Origin: an uncultured Bacteroidales bacterium
GTDB lineage: Bacteria > Bacteroidota > Bacteroidia > Bacteroidales > Paludibacteraceae
NCBI GenBank assembly: GCA_900319005.1
Contig: ONMV01000012.1
Location: forward strand, 1 to 39,388
DNA: 39,388 bases
Reading direction: 5' to 3'
Part shown: positions 16,776 to 22,807 of the stretch, piece by piece
Numbering within the stretch: position 1 is the first letter of the stretch
How the letters are laid out: every line of letters begins with the position of its first letter
Program-made: the position numbers and the translations under genes
Notes under the pieces: model-generated
What the model was told of the DNA's origin: nothing
Database searches by the model: none
The model's input: only the letters and a program-made list of their open reading frames with translations

Positions 16776-16871
16776 ATGATCAAGACGCACGACATGACCG
16801 TAGTCGGACTGATTGTCGGTCTGCTCGGTATAGTTGTTTCATATTCTGTTGTACTTTTTTTCCCATTCTAA
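16776..16871 (+). CDS. Small single-pass membrane protein (31 aa)
   Basis: An ATG-to-TAA frame of 32 codons begins about 8 nt after the predicted transcript start. It encodes MIKTHDMTVVGLIVGLLG followed by IVVSYSVVLFFPF: a short polar N-terminus and then an uninterrupted hydrophobic stretch of about 22 residues. The stop TAA is separated from the ATG of the barrel protein gene by one base, so the two are likely translationally coupled. It could be a genuine small membrane protein or a leader peptide controlling the downstream gene. I recognise no family. Support comes from its fit between promoter and gene and from its composition, not from homology. Confidence 0.6.
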   Translation: MIKTHDMTVVGLIVGLLGIVVSYSVVLFFPF

Positions 16872-16872
16872 G

Positions 16873-18330
16873 ATGAAAAGAAGCATTTTAATCTGTATCC
16901 TCTGTTCGTTATGCGGTCTTCCTGTTTGGGCTCAAGACAGTGCAAGAATAGCGAAGAGAGAAGCCGTCAAATCGCACCTCAAGCAGCATTTCAAGCCTTA
17001 CGGATTCATCCGCAACTTTTTTACTTACGATAGTCGGGAATCGATATCCGGAACGGGTGATTTGTATAACTATCAGCCGAAAGATGAGAACTGGAACGTG
17101 AAGACTCAGGAAGAAGCGGATCAACTGGGTGTAGAACGTCAGGATCTGAATGCTATCTCCACGTTCCGTTTCCTCACTCTCACCACACGTGTGGGTCTGA
17201 ATATTGTCGGCTATAAATGGCGCAACACGGAGTTCGGAGGTAAGATTGAAGCGGACTTTTATGCCGGCTTGAGTACTAAAGGCTCAGGCACTCACTCCGT
17301 ATCCGGGGCCGCCCAAATGCGTCTCCGTCAGGCTTATATGACGCTCGCATGGGATAGCCTGCGCATGAATAACAAAGATTTTGCACGTGTCGATCTGCTT
17401 CTCGGCCAGACATGGCACCCGATGGCGGCAGACCTCTGCGACGCGATTGCGCTTAACTCAGGTGCTCCGTTCGGCCCTTTCTCGCGTACGCCGCAAGTGA
17501 AGATGGATGCCCGTTTGGGTAATCTGTTCACGCTTACGGGTGCTCTCATCTGGCAGATGCAATACTGCTCCATCGGCCCGGACGGACAATCGGCAGAGTA
17601 CATCGGTTATAGCAAGACTCCGGAGGCATATTTAGGTCTGAGTTTCCACCACAAAGGCTGGTTAGTACGTGCCGGAGCGGATGTGCTGAGTATCAAGCCG
17701 CGTCACATTGGAAAAGTAATACCAACGCCCGGAGATACAGTTGCAGTAAAAGTATCCGACCGAATCACCACCGCTTCGCCTTTCATCTATTTGCAGTACA
17801 AGAAAGGCGAGTTCTCCATCAAAGCTAAATCAATCTTCGCCGAAGCAGGAGAGCATATGAACATGAACGGCGGTTACGGCGTAAGCAGCATCAATCCGGA
17901 CGGATCGTATTCGTACACTCCGACCCGCTCTTCCAACTCATGGATTAGTATCGTTTATGGCGGCAAAGTGGGAGCACAGGAGAGCAAACATCCGCAGAAA
18001 TTACAGGGTATTTTGTTTGCTGGATATGCCCATAATTTCGGAACCAAACAGGCTTTATACGATCCCAATAAGGATGGTCGAATTGTCGCCTCCGAGATTG
18101 CAACAAACTACTACTATCGGCACGTACCCAATATGAATCAGATGTGGCGTCTCTCACCCACACTCCTCTATACTATAGGCAAGTTCCAAGTGGGTCTGGA
18201 GTATGAGATTACTTCCGTTCATTACGGAGATGCCGCCCAAGGTCTGAATGCAAACAACGGTCTTGCAGACCTGGGTTTGCACTGGGTCACCAACCATCGC
18301 GTACAACTCATGACCAAGTTTAACTTCTAA
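16873..18330 (+). CDS. Outer-membrane beta-barrel (porin-like) protein
   Basis: This 485-residue protein has a signal peptide (MKRSILICILCSLCGLPVWAQ). Many alternating amphipathic strands follow, such as FRFLTLTTRVGLNIVGYKW and GGKIEADFYAGLS. The C-terminus NHRVQLMTKFNF ends in Phe, as expected for a substrate of the outer-membrane insertion machinery. Strands with MRLRQAYMTLAW and LLLGQTWHP resemble porin-type barrels of Bacteroidota. The cargo is not known. The ATG at 16873 is chosen because it starts a standard signal peptide. A TTG further upstream would overlap the small ORF in another frame. A bidirectional hairpin terminator follows. Confidence 0.82.
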   Translation: MKRSILICILCSLCGLPVWAQDSARIAKREAVKSHLKQHFKPYGFIRNFFTYDSRESISGTGDLYNYQPKDENWNVKTQEEADQLGVERQDLNAISTFRFLTLTTRVGLNIVGYKWRNTEFGGKIEADFYAGLSTKGSGTHSVSGAAQMRLRQAYMTLAWDSLRMNNKDFARVDLLLGQTWHPMAADLCDAIALNSGAPFGPFSRTPQVKMDARLGNLFTLTGALIWQMQYCSIGPDGQSAEYIGYSKTPEAYLGLSFHHKGWLVRAGADVLSIKPRHIGKVIPTPGDTVAVKVSDRITTASPFIYLQYKKGEFSIKAKSIFAEAGEHMNMNGGYGVSSINPDGSYSYTPTRSSNSWISIVYGGKVGAQESKHPQKLQGILFAGYAHNFGTKQALYDPNKDGRIVASEIATNYYYRHVPNMNQMWRLSPTLLYTIGKFQVGLEYEITSVHYGDAAQGLNANNGLADLGLHWVTNHRVQLMTKFNF

Positions 18331-18378
18331 ACATGAGAAAGTAGGAAAATACCACGGGCATCCTATGTAACCAAAACA

Positions 18379-18420
18379 AAAAACTGCTTGCTTGAGTAAA
18401 CTCAGACAAACAGTTTTTTT
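18379..18420. terminator. Hairpin terminator between the barrel protein gene and tRNA-Ser
   Basis: AAAAACTG (18379-18386) pairs with CAGTTTTT (18411-18418). An inner stem GAGT/ACTC with a few mismatches closes the structure, and runs of A and T lie on both sides. It can serve the plus-strand barrel protein gene and the minus-strand tRNA-Ser gene. Confidence 0.75.
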
Positions 18421-18430
18421 GTTTTATTAG

Positions 18431-18515
18431 CGGAAAGAGAGGGATTCGAACCCCCGGTACCTTTCAGTACTTCGGTTTTCAAGACCGACGCAATAGACCA
18501 CTCTGCCATCTTTCC
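18431..18515 (-). tRNA. tRNA-Ser (anticodon UGA)
   Basis: This is a class II cloverleaf on the minus strand. The acceptor is GGAAAGA/TCTTTCC with discriminator G, the anticodon stem TCGGT/ACCGA with loop CTTGAAA (anticodon TGA). The long variable arm contains GTACTGAAAGGTAC and the T arm is GGGGG-TTCGAAT-CCCTC. CCA is not encoded. It is a single gene with its own promoter and terminator. Confidence 0.95.
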
Positions 18516-18599
18516 TTCGCAGTAAGTGCTTGTCACCAATACAGCCCGCGATAGTAGAACTTTTTCATTCAAAAAATAGTTTTTTGACGAAAAAGCGTG

Positions 18600-18631
18600 C
18601 AAAGGTACAAAATAATTTTGATATATACAAA
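18600..18631 (-). promoter_or_regulatory. Promoter of tRNA-Ser
   Basis: On the minus strand TTTG (18631-18628), 20 nt, TACCTTTG (18607-18600). It overlaps the divergent promoter of the rlmL-like gene (18617-18647), so both polymerases cannot bind at once. Confidence 0.8.
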
Positions 18632-18647
18632 TTTTTTTGTAATTTTG
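18617..18647 (+). promoter_or_regulatory. Promoter of the rlmL-like-queA-tatD operon
   Basis: TTTG at 18617-18620, 19 nt, TAATTTTG at 18640-18647, with an expected transcript start near 18654 and a leader of about 32 nt. It is interleaved with the tRNA-Ser promoter on the other strand. Confidence 0.8.
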
Positions 18648-18685
18648 CAGTCGAAATCATCATTTTATCGGGTTAAAGACAAAAA

Positions 18686-19957
18686 ATGGATCAAAAAAGG
18701 GAGTTTAGACAAGTAGCAAAGACTTTCAAGGGCTTGGAGGAAGTGTTAGCGCAAGAGTTGATCGAATTAGGTGCCAATGAAGTGCAGATGGAGCGCCGTG
18801 CGGTATCGTACAAAGGCGATAAGGCGATGCTTTATCGTGCGAACTTGTGTCTGCGTACGGCTTTGCGCGTGCTCGTACCTATTAGAGTTGAAAGTTTGAA
18901 GGTGAAAAATGAAAGAAGTAGAAAGACAAAAGTAGAAAGTAGAAAGCCGGAGGATCAGGTTTATGAGATTGCAAAGAGTGTGAAGTGGGAGCAGTACATG
19001 ACGAAAGACAGCACTTTTGCGATTGACGCGACCGTGTATAGCGAGAGTTTGCGGAACAGCCGGTTTGTGACGTACCGCGTGAAGGATGCGATAGCGGATT
19101 ACTGGACAGAGAAAACAGGCAAGCGTCCGAATGTGAAGACCGAAGATCCGGATGTGCGGATCAATGTGCATATTGCGAATGAGACGGTGACGGTGAGTCT
19201 GGACAGCAGCGGCGAGAGTTTGCACAAGCGCGGTTATCGTGTTGCCACTACCGAAGCGCCTATCAGCGAGGTATTGGCGGCAGGGATGCTGCTGATAGCG
19301 GGTTGGAAAGGGCAATGCGACTTGTATGACCCGATGTGCGGATCTGGCACTATACCTATTGAGGCGGCTTTGATAGCAAGGAATATCGCGCCGGGTGTGT
19401 TCCGAAAGTCTTTTGCATTTGAGAAATGGCCGGACTTTGACGAGGAGTTATGGAGCGAGATCTATAATGACGACAGCAAGGAGCGGGATTTTGCGCACAA
19501 GATCTACGGCTCGGACGCTTCTTTCTACGCCGTGCAGCAAGCGACGAAGAACGTGAAAAGCGCCGGAGTGCAGAAAGATGTGGAGTTGCGGCAGATACGT
19601 CTTGAAGAGTTGAAAGTTGAAAGTTTAGAGTTGAAAGAAGTAGAAAGTAGAAAGACCGCTTCGCTCAAAGTAGAAAGCGAGAAGATTGTGATGATCAATC
19701 CGCCTTATGGCGAGCGTCTGGCGAGCAACAAGGATATGGAGGAGTTGTACGGCAAGATCGGAACAGCTCTCAAGCATCAGTTTACCGGTGCAACGGCTTG
19801 GATCATATCAAGTAACGAGGCGGCAATGAAATGTATCGGTTTGAAACCGAGTAAGAAAATGCGGTTGCTGAACGGCGAGTTGGATTGCCAGTTCAACAAG
19901 TATGAGTTGTTTGCCGGCAAGCGTTCCGATGCTTTACCTCATAGTGACCTAAGCTGA
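18686..19957 (+). CDS. THUMP-domain RNA methyltransferase (RlmL N-half type)
   Basis: This 423-residue class I methyltransferase probably makes N2-methylguanosine in 23S rRNA, like the first half of E. coli RlmL. It has an N-terminal ferredoxin-like/THUMP part (about 1-165). The catalytic domain follows, with SAM motif DPMCGSGT at 215-222 and catalytic NPPYGER at 338-344. Two in-frame microrepeat insertions are seen. Residues about 67-90 (VESLKVKNERSRKTKVESRK) lie within the THUMP part. Residues about 307-332 (EELKVESLELKEVESRK and on) lie between VELRQIRL and IVMINPPYG, where relatives have only a short linker. It is the first gene of an operon with queA and tatD. Confidence 0.9.
   Translation: MDQKREFRQVAKTFKGLEEVLAQELIELGANEVQMERRAVSYKGDKAMLYRANLCLRTALRVLVPIRVESLKVKNERSRKTKVESRKPEDQVYEIAKSVKWEQYMTKDSTFAIDATVYSESLRNSRFVTYRVKDAIADYWTEKTGKRPNVKTEDPDVRINVHIANETVTVSLDSSGESLHKRGYRVATTEAPISEVLAAGMLLIAGWKGQCDLYDPMCGSGTIPIEAALIARNIAPGVFRKSFAFEKWPDFDEELWSEIYNDDSKERDFAHKIYGSDASFYAVQQATKNVKSAGVQKDVELRQIRLEELKVESLELKEVESRKTASLKVESEKIVMINPPYGERLASNKDMEELYGKIGTALKHQFTGATAWIISSNEAAMKCIGLKPSKKMRLLNGELDCQFNKYELFAGKRSDALPHSDLS
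18884..18957 (+). repeat. GTTGAAAGT/GTAGAAAGT repeats in the rlmL-like gene, first block
   Basis: Units such as AGTTGAAAGTTTGAAGG and AAAGTAGAAAGTAGAAAG encode RVESLKVKNE and TKVESRK in frame, within the THUMP region. Confidence 0.85.
19606..19681 (+). repeat. GTTGAAAGT/GTAGAAAGT repeats in the rlmL-like gene, second block
   Basis: Units AGAGTTGAAAGTTGAAAG, AGAAGTAGAAAGTAGAAAG and AAAGTAGAAAGC lie just before the catalytic NPPY motif. They are read ELKVESLELKEVESRK and LKVESEK. Confidence 0.85.
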
Positions 19958-20000
19958 TTCACCCACTAACAACCCACTAATCACCCACTAATCACCCACT
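19957..20000 (+). repeat. Tandem 11-nt repeat AATCACCCACT x4 after the rlmL-like gene
   Basis: The units ATTCACCCACT, AACAACCCACT, AATCACCCACT and AATCACCCACT begin at the last base of the TGA stop codon and fill most of the spacer to queA. Confidence 0.9.
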
Positions 20001-20059
20001 CAAAGAAGGGAAAAGGAAGGTGAAAATCATATAGCAATATAGAAAAAAAAAGAAACAAG

Positions 20060-21472
20060 ATGGAACCTATTTATATAGCTGATTATAATTATCCGCTGCC
20101 GGATGAACGGATTGCAAAATACCCGTTGGCAGAAAGAGACAGTAGCAAGTTACTGGTTTATAAGCCTATCCCCGACCCCTCCCTAAAGGGAAGGGAGATA
20201 GAAAATGGACAAGGGGATAAAGGACAAGGGAGTATTTCGGAGGATAGGTTTTATAATGTGGGAGAGCATATTCTGCCAGAAGGACTCCTTATATATAATA
20301 ATACGCGCGTGATACAGGCGCGACTGGAGTTTCACAAGAAGCCCAAAAACGAGGGCTTGGTGGCAAATGGGGAAAGCATTTTGACAAATGGGGAAAGCAA
20401 TTTAAGAAATGGCGAAGTGAAACAGGGCGCACGGATTGAGGTGTTCTGCTTGGAGCCGTTAGAGCCGAGGGACTATCAGTTGTCGTTAGGCAGCACGAAA
20501 GGATGCGTGTGGAAATGTATGGTGGGGAATGCGAAGAAATGGCACACGGGCGATGCCCTTGAATTAAAAATTAAAAATGAAAAATTAAAAATTGCACTCC
20601 GAGTACATAAAGAAGAGGTATTGGGGAATACATATGCCGTGCGGTTTGAATGGGACGACGAGACGGTTTCATTTGCGGAGATATTGGATGCGGCAGGAGA
20701 ATTGCCGATACCACCTTATTTGAACAGGAAGACCGAGGAGTCGGATCTGAAGACGTATCAGACCGTTTATTCGCGGATCAAAGGATCTGTAGCCGCTCCG
20801 ACAGCAGGTCTGCATTTTACGGAACGGGTGTTGGAGGATATCCGCAAACGAGGGATTGAGACCGACGAAGTGACGCTTCATGTGGGAGCCGGGACTTTTC
20901 TGCCGGTGAAGACCGCGGACGCCAACGAGCATACCATGCACACAGAGATTATTGCCGTTCCGAAGAGCACTATCGAGCATATTATCGCGAAATTGGGAAA
21001 GATAGTGGCTGTGGGAACAACGAGTATGCGGACATTGGAGAGCCTATATTTCATCGGTAAGCAGATTGCCGATGAAAAAATTAAAAATGAAAAATTAAAA
21101 ATTACGAATTTGCATGTCGGGCAATTCGAACCCTATCAGGAAGGAAAAAGTACAAAGGAAATGAGTACCAAAGAGGCGTTGGAGGCGATAGTGGATTATT
21201 TGACGGAAACGGGACAGGAGACGCTGCATGCCGAGACACAGATCATGATCAAGCCCGGGTATAAGTTCCATTTGGTAGATCAGTTGATCACGAATTTTCA
21301 CCAACCGCAATCCACGTTGCTGCTGTTAGTGAGCGCTTTCGTAGATGGAGACTGGAAACGGATATATGAGTATGCGCTCGGGCATAATTTTAGATTCCTC
21401 TCTTATGGTGATAGTTCTATTTTAACAAAGGGAACTCGGCATGTATGCCGAGAGTTAGACAAGGAAATATGA
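20060..21472 (+). CDS. queA: S-adenosylmethionine:tRNA ribosyltransferase-isomerase QueA with several insertions
   Basis: QueA transfers and isomerises the ribosyl part of SAM onto preQ1 in tRNA, forming epoxyqueuosine. Family motifs are clear: LPDERIAKYPLAERDSSKLLVY, NNTRVIQARL, PTAGLHFTERVL, EVTLHVGAGTFLPV, NFHQPQSTLLLLVSAF and FRFLSYGDSS. At 470 residues it is over 100 longer than E. coli QueA. The excess sits in low-complexity insertions at about 36-57 (PIPDPSLKGRE, C-rich repeat relative), 96-121 (three 7-residue units NGESxLx), 168-178 (LKIKNEKLKI) and 337-349 (EKIKNEKLKIT). A C-terminal extension ends in RHVCRELDKEI over a palindrome. All are in frame and the catalytic motifs are intact. 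It overlaps tatD by 4 nt. Confidence 0.94.
   Translation: MEPIYIADYNYPLPDERIAKYPLAERDSSKLLVYKPIPDPSLKGREIENGQGDKGQGSISEDRFYNVGEHILPEGLLIYNNTRVIQARLEFHKKPKNEGLVANGESILTNGESNLRNGEVKQGARIEVFCLEPLEPRDYQLSLGSTKGCVWKCMVGNAKKWHTGDALELKIKNEKLKIALRVHKEEVLGNTYAVRFEWDDETVSFAEILDAAGELPIPPYLNRKTEESDLKTYQTVYSRIKGSVAAPTAGLHFTERVLEDIRKRGIETDEVTLHVGAGTFLPVKTADANEHTMHTEIIAVPKSTIEHIIAKLGKIVAVGTTSMRTLESLYFIGKQIADEKIKNEKLKITNLHVGQFEPYQEGKSTKEMSTKEALEAIVDYLTETGQETLHAETQIMIKPGYKFHLVDQLITNFHQPQSTLLLLVSAFVDGDWKRIYEYALGHNFRFLSYGDSSILTKGTRHVCRELDKEI
20165..20198 (+). repeat. C-rich repeat relative in queA
   Basis: ATCCCCGACCCCTCCCTAAA followed by GGGAAGGGAG forms a CCCTCCC/GGGAAGGG hairpin and is read PIPDPSLKGRE. It sits between LLVYK and GSISEDRFYN, which normally adjoin. 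Confidence 0.75.
20365..20420 (+). repeat. Tandem 21-nt repeat in queA
   Basis: AAATGGGGAAAGCA occurs at 20365-20378 and again at 20386-20399, with a diverged third copy from 20407 (AAATGGCGAAGTGA). The period is 21 nt, so every unit is seven codons (NGESIL, NGESNL, NGEVKQ). Confidence 0.85.
20562..20593 (+). repeat. AT-rich in-frame repeat, queA copy 1
   Basis: AATTAAAAATTAAAAATGAA and then AAATTAAAAATT is read ELKIKNEKLKI. The same family lies at 21073-21110, 21906-21940 and 37355-37387. Confidence 0.85.
21073..21110 (+). repeat. AT-rich in-frame repeat, queA copy 2
   Basis: This copy is almost identical to the one at 20562-20593 and is followed by ACGAATT. It is read DEKIKNEKLKITNL, inserted before the conserved LHVGQFEPY. 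Confidence 0.85.
21434..21453. repeat. Palindrome at the 3' end of queA
   Basis: CTCGGCAT and ATGCCGAG are perfect inverted repeats around a 2-nt loop (21435-21452). There is no T-run. It encodes part of a C-terminal extension beyond the usual end of QueA, so it may be another inserted element. Confidence 0.7.
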
Positions 21473-22320
21473 TCGATACACATTGCCATATTGATGAAGA
21501 GGCTTTTGCAGCGGATCGAGAAGAAGTGATTGCGCGGCAGAAAGCGGAAGGCGTGGAAGCGATGATCGTTCCGGGTGTGAACGCGGCATCCATTGAGACG
21601 GTCATGGATGTTTGTCATCGGCATCCCGGGTATTGTTATCCGGCTTTGGGTCTGCATCCGGAGGACGTGAAGGATAATTGGGAGGAAGAGTTGGCGAAAG
21701 TGGAAGCGGCTATCCGTGCACATCGGGAAGAATTAGTGGCGGTAGGCGAGATCGGACTTGATTATTATTGGGACAAGACGTACAAAGAGGAGCAGAAAGA
21801 GGTGTTAAGACGGCAGTTGTTGTTGGCAAGGGAACTGGATTTGCCGGTGATTCTGCATAACCGCGAGGCGACGGAGGACATCGTGCAGCTCGTACGGGAA
21901 GCCGCAAATGAAAAATTAAAAATTAAAAATTACGAATTAAAGCCGCTACGGGGCGTGTTTCATTGTTTTAACGGGAGTAAGGAGACGGCTATGCAGATAT
22001 TGGAGATGGGATTCTATTTGGGTATCGGCGGTGTGCTGACATTCAAGAATTGCAAATTGGGCGAACAATTAGCGGGAGTGAATGAGATTTTTCGAGATAC
22101 CGATATATCGAAAGATCGAAATATCGAAGGCGCGTTGATAGACCGTTTGGTATTGGAGACCGATGCACCGTATATGGCACCCGTTCCGCATCGCGGAGAG
22201 AGGAACGAAAGCCGGTTCATGAGGGGTGTGGTGGATAAATTAAGCGAGATACTGCACATAAGCGCTGAAGAGGTAGTTCAACGCAGTACAGCGAACGCAA
22301 GAAAACTCTTTTTTGCATAA
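21469..22320 (+). CDS. tatD: TatD-family metal-dependent hydrolase
   Basis: TatD proteins are TIM-barrel metal enzymes with 3'-5' DNase activity, among other roles. The 283-residue protein has MIDTHCHID at the start (metal-binding HxH, H5 and H7), the glutamate in VGEIGLDYYWD, the histidine in LPVILHNREA, the motif GVFHCFNGS and LETDAPYMAP with the last metal ligand. Residues about 146-157 (NEKLKIKNYELK) come from the AT-rich repeat and lie just before LRGVFHCF. The ATG at 21469 overlaps the queA stop by 4 nt. A longer start at 21445 would add eight residues not seen in the family. Confidence 0.94.
   Translation: MIDTHCHIDEEAFAADREEVIARQKAEGVEAMIVPGVNAASIETVMDVCHRHPGYCYPALGLHPEDVKDNWEEELAKVEAAIRAHREELVAVGEIGLDYYWDKTYKEEQKEVLRRQLLLARELDLPVILHNREATEDIVQLVREAANEKLKIKNYELKPLRGVFHCFNGSKETAMQILEMGFYLGIGGVLTFKNCKLGEQLAGVNEIFRDTDISKDRNIEGALIDRLVLETDAPYMAPVPHRGERNESRFMRGVVDKLSEILHISAEEVVQRSTANARKLFFA
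21906..21940 (+). repeat. AT-rich in-frame repeat in tatD
   Basis: AAATGAAAAATTAAAAATT followed by AAAAATTACGAATTAA is read NEKLKIKNYELK, in the same frame as the copies in queA and in the Xer gene. Confidence 0.85.
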
Positions 22321-22354
22321 ATATGCAAGGGATTTTGATTTTTATTGTCAATTC

Positions 22355-22386
22355 CTTGTGTATATGAAAATTTTTTAGTACCTTTG
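22355..22386 (+). promoter_or_regulatory. Promoter of rsfS-ftsH
   Basis: TTG at 22356-22358 and TACCTTTG at 22379-22386 with 20 nt between them. Transcription should start near 22393, leaving a leader of about 17 nt. The -7 box forms the left arm of the hairpin at 22381-22398. Confidence 0.8.
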
Positions 22387-22404
22387 CAGCCGCAAAGGTT
22401 TTTT
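22381..22404 (+). terminator. Hairpin plus T6 overlapping the rsfS promoter
   Basis: CCTTTGC (22381-22387), loop AGCC, GCAAAGG (22392-22398), then TTTTTT (22399-22404). It has the form of an intrinsic terminator for transcripts coming from tatD. Transcripts starting at the rsfS promoter would begin inside the hairpin and escape it. Confidence 0.65.
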
Positions 22405-22409
22405 ATTAT

Positions 22410-22775
22410 ATGAAAGAAATAAGTACAAAAAAATTACTGGATACGATTATCGAAGGTATCCGCAACCGAAAAGGACAACGTATTGTAACCATTGACTTAC
22501 GCAAGATCAAAGAGGCTCCCGTGGAGATGATGCTTATCTGCGAAGGACAGAGTAACACGCAGGTAGCCGCTATTGCGGACGAGGTAGATGATTTCGTTCG
22601 CACGCAGACACACGTACACCCGCTGAGTGTTGCCGGTGTGGAGAATGCCGAATGGATTGCCATGGATTATGGCACGATCTTTGTGCATATCATGCAACGT
22701 GAGCCCCGTGCTTTCTATGACATTGAGCATCTCTGGGCTGACGGGAAGATTACCGAGTTACCGGATATTTTGTAG
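22410..22775 (+). CDS. rsfS: Ribosomal silencing factor RsfS
   Basis: RsfS binds protein uL14 of the 50S subunit and blocks joining of subunits in starvation. The 121-residue protein carries the family motifs KKLLDTIIEGIRNRKGQRIV, MMLICEGQSNTQVAAIADEV, WIAMDYGTIFVHIM and REPRAFYDIEHLWADG. In Bacteroidota it is commonly followed by ftsH, as here. Its stop codon opens a TTTAGAGTTTAAAG repeat that fills the spacer. Confidence 0.95.
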   Translation: MKEISTKKLLDTIIEGIRNRKGQRIVTIDLRKIKEAPVEMMLICEGQSNTQVAAIADEVDDFVRTQTHVHPLSVAGVENAEWIAMDYGTIFVHIMQREPRAFYDIEHLWADGKITELPDIL

Positions 22776-22803
22776 TTTAGAGTTTAAAGTTTAGAGTTTA
22801 GAG
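22773..22803 (+). repeat. TAGTTTAGAGTTTAAAGT-type repeat between rsfS and ftsH
   Basis: Units AGTTTAGAGTTTAA and AGTTTAGAGTTTAGAG start at the TAG stop codon of rsfS and end 4 nt before the ftsH ATG. The word is related to the GTTTAAAGTTGAAAG family seen inside batE. Confidence 0.8.
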
Positions 22804-22807
22804 AAAC

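Noticed and set aside
3209-20198. CRISPR-like or regulatory array made of the C-rich copies
   Set aside because: The copies are far apart, lie within and between genes, and have no regular spacers or cas genes.
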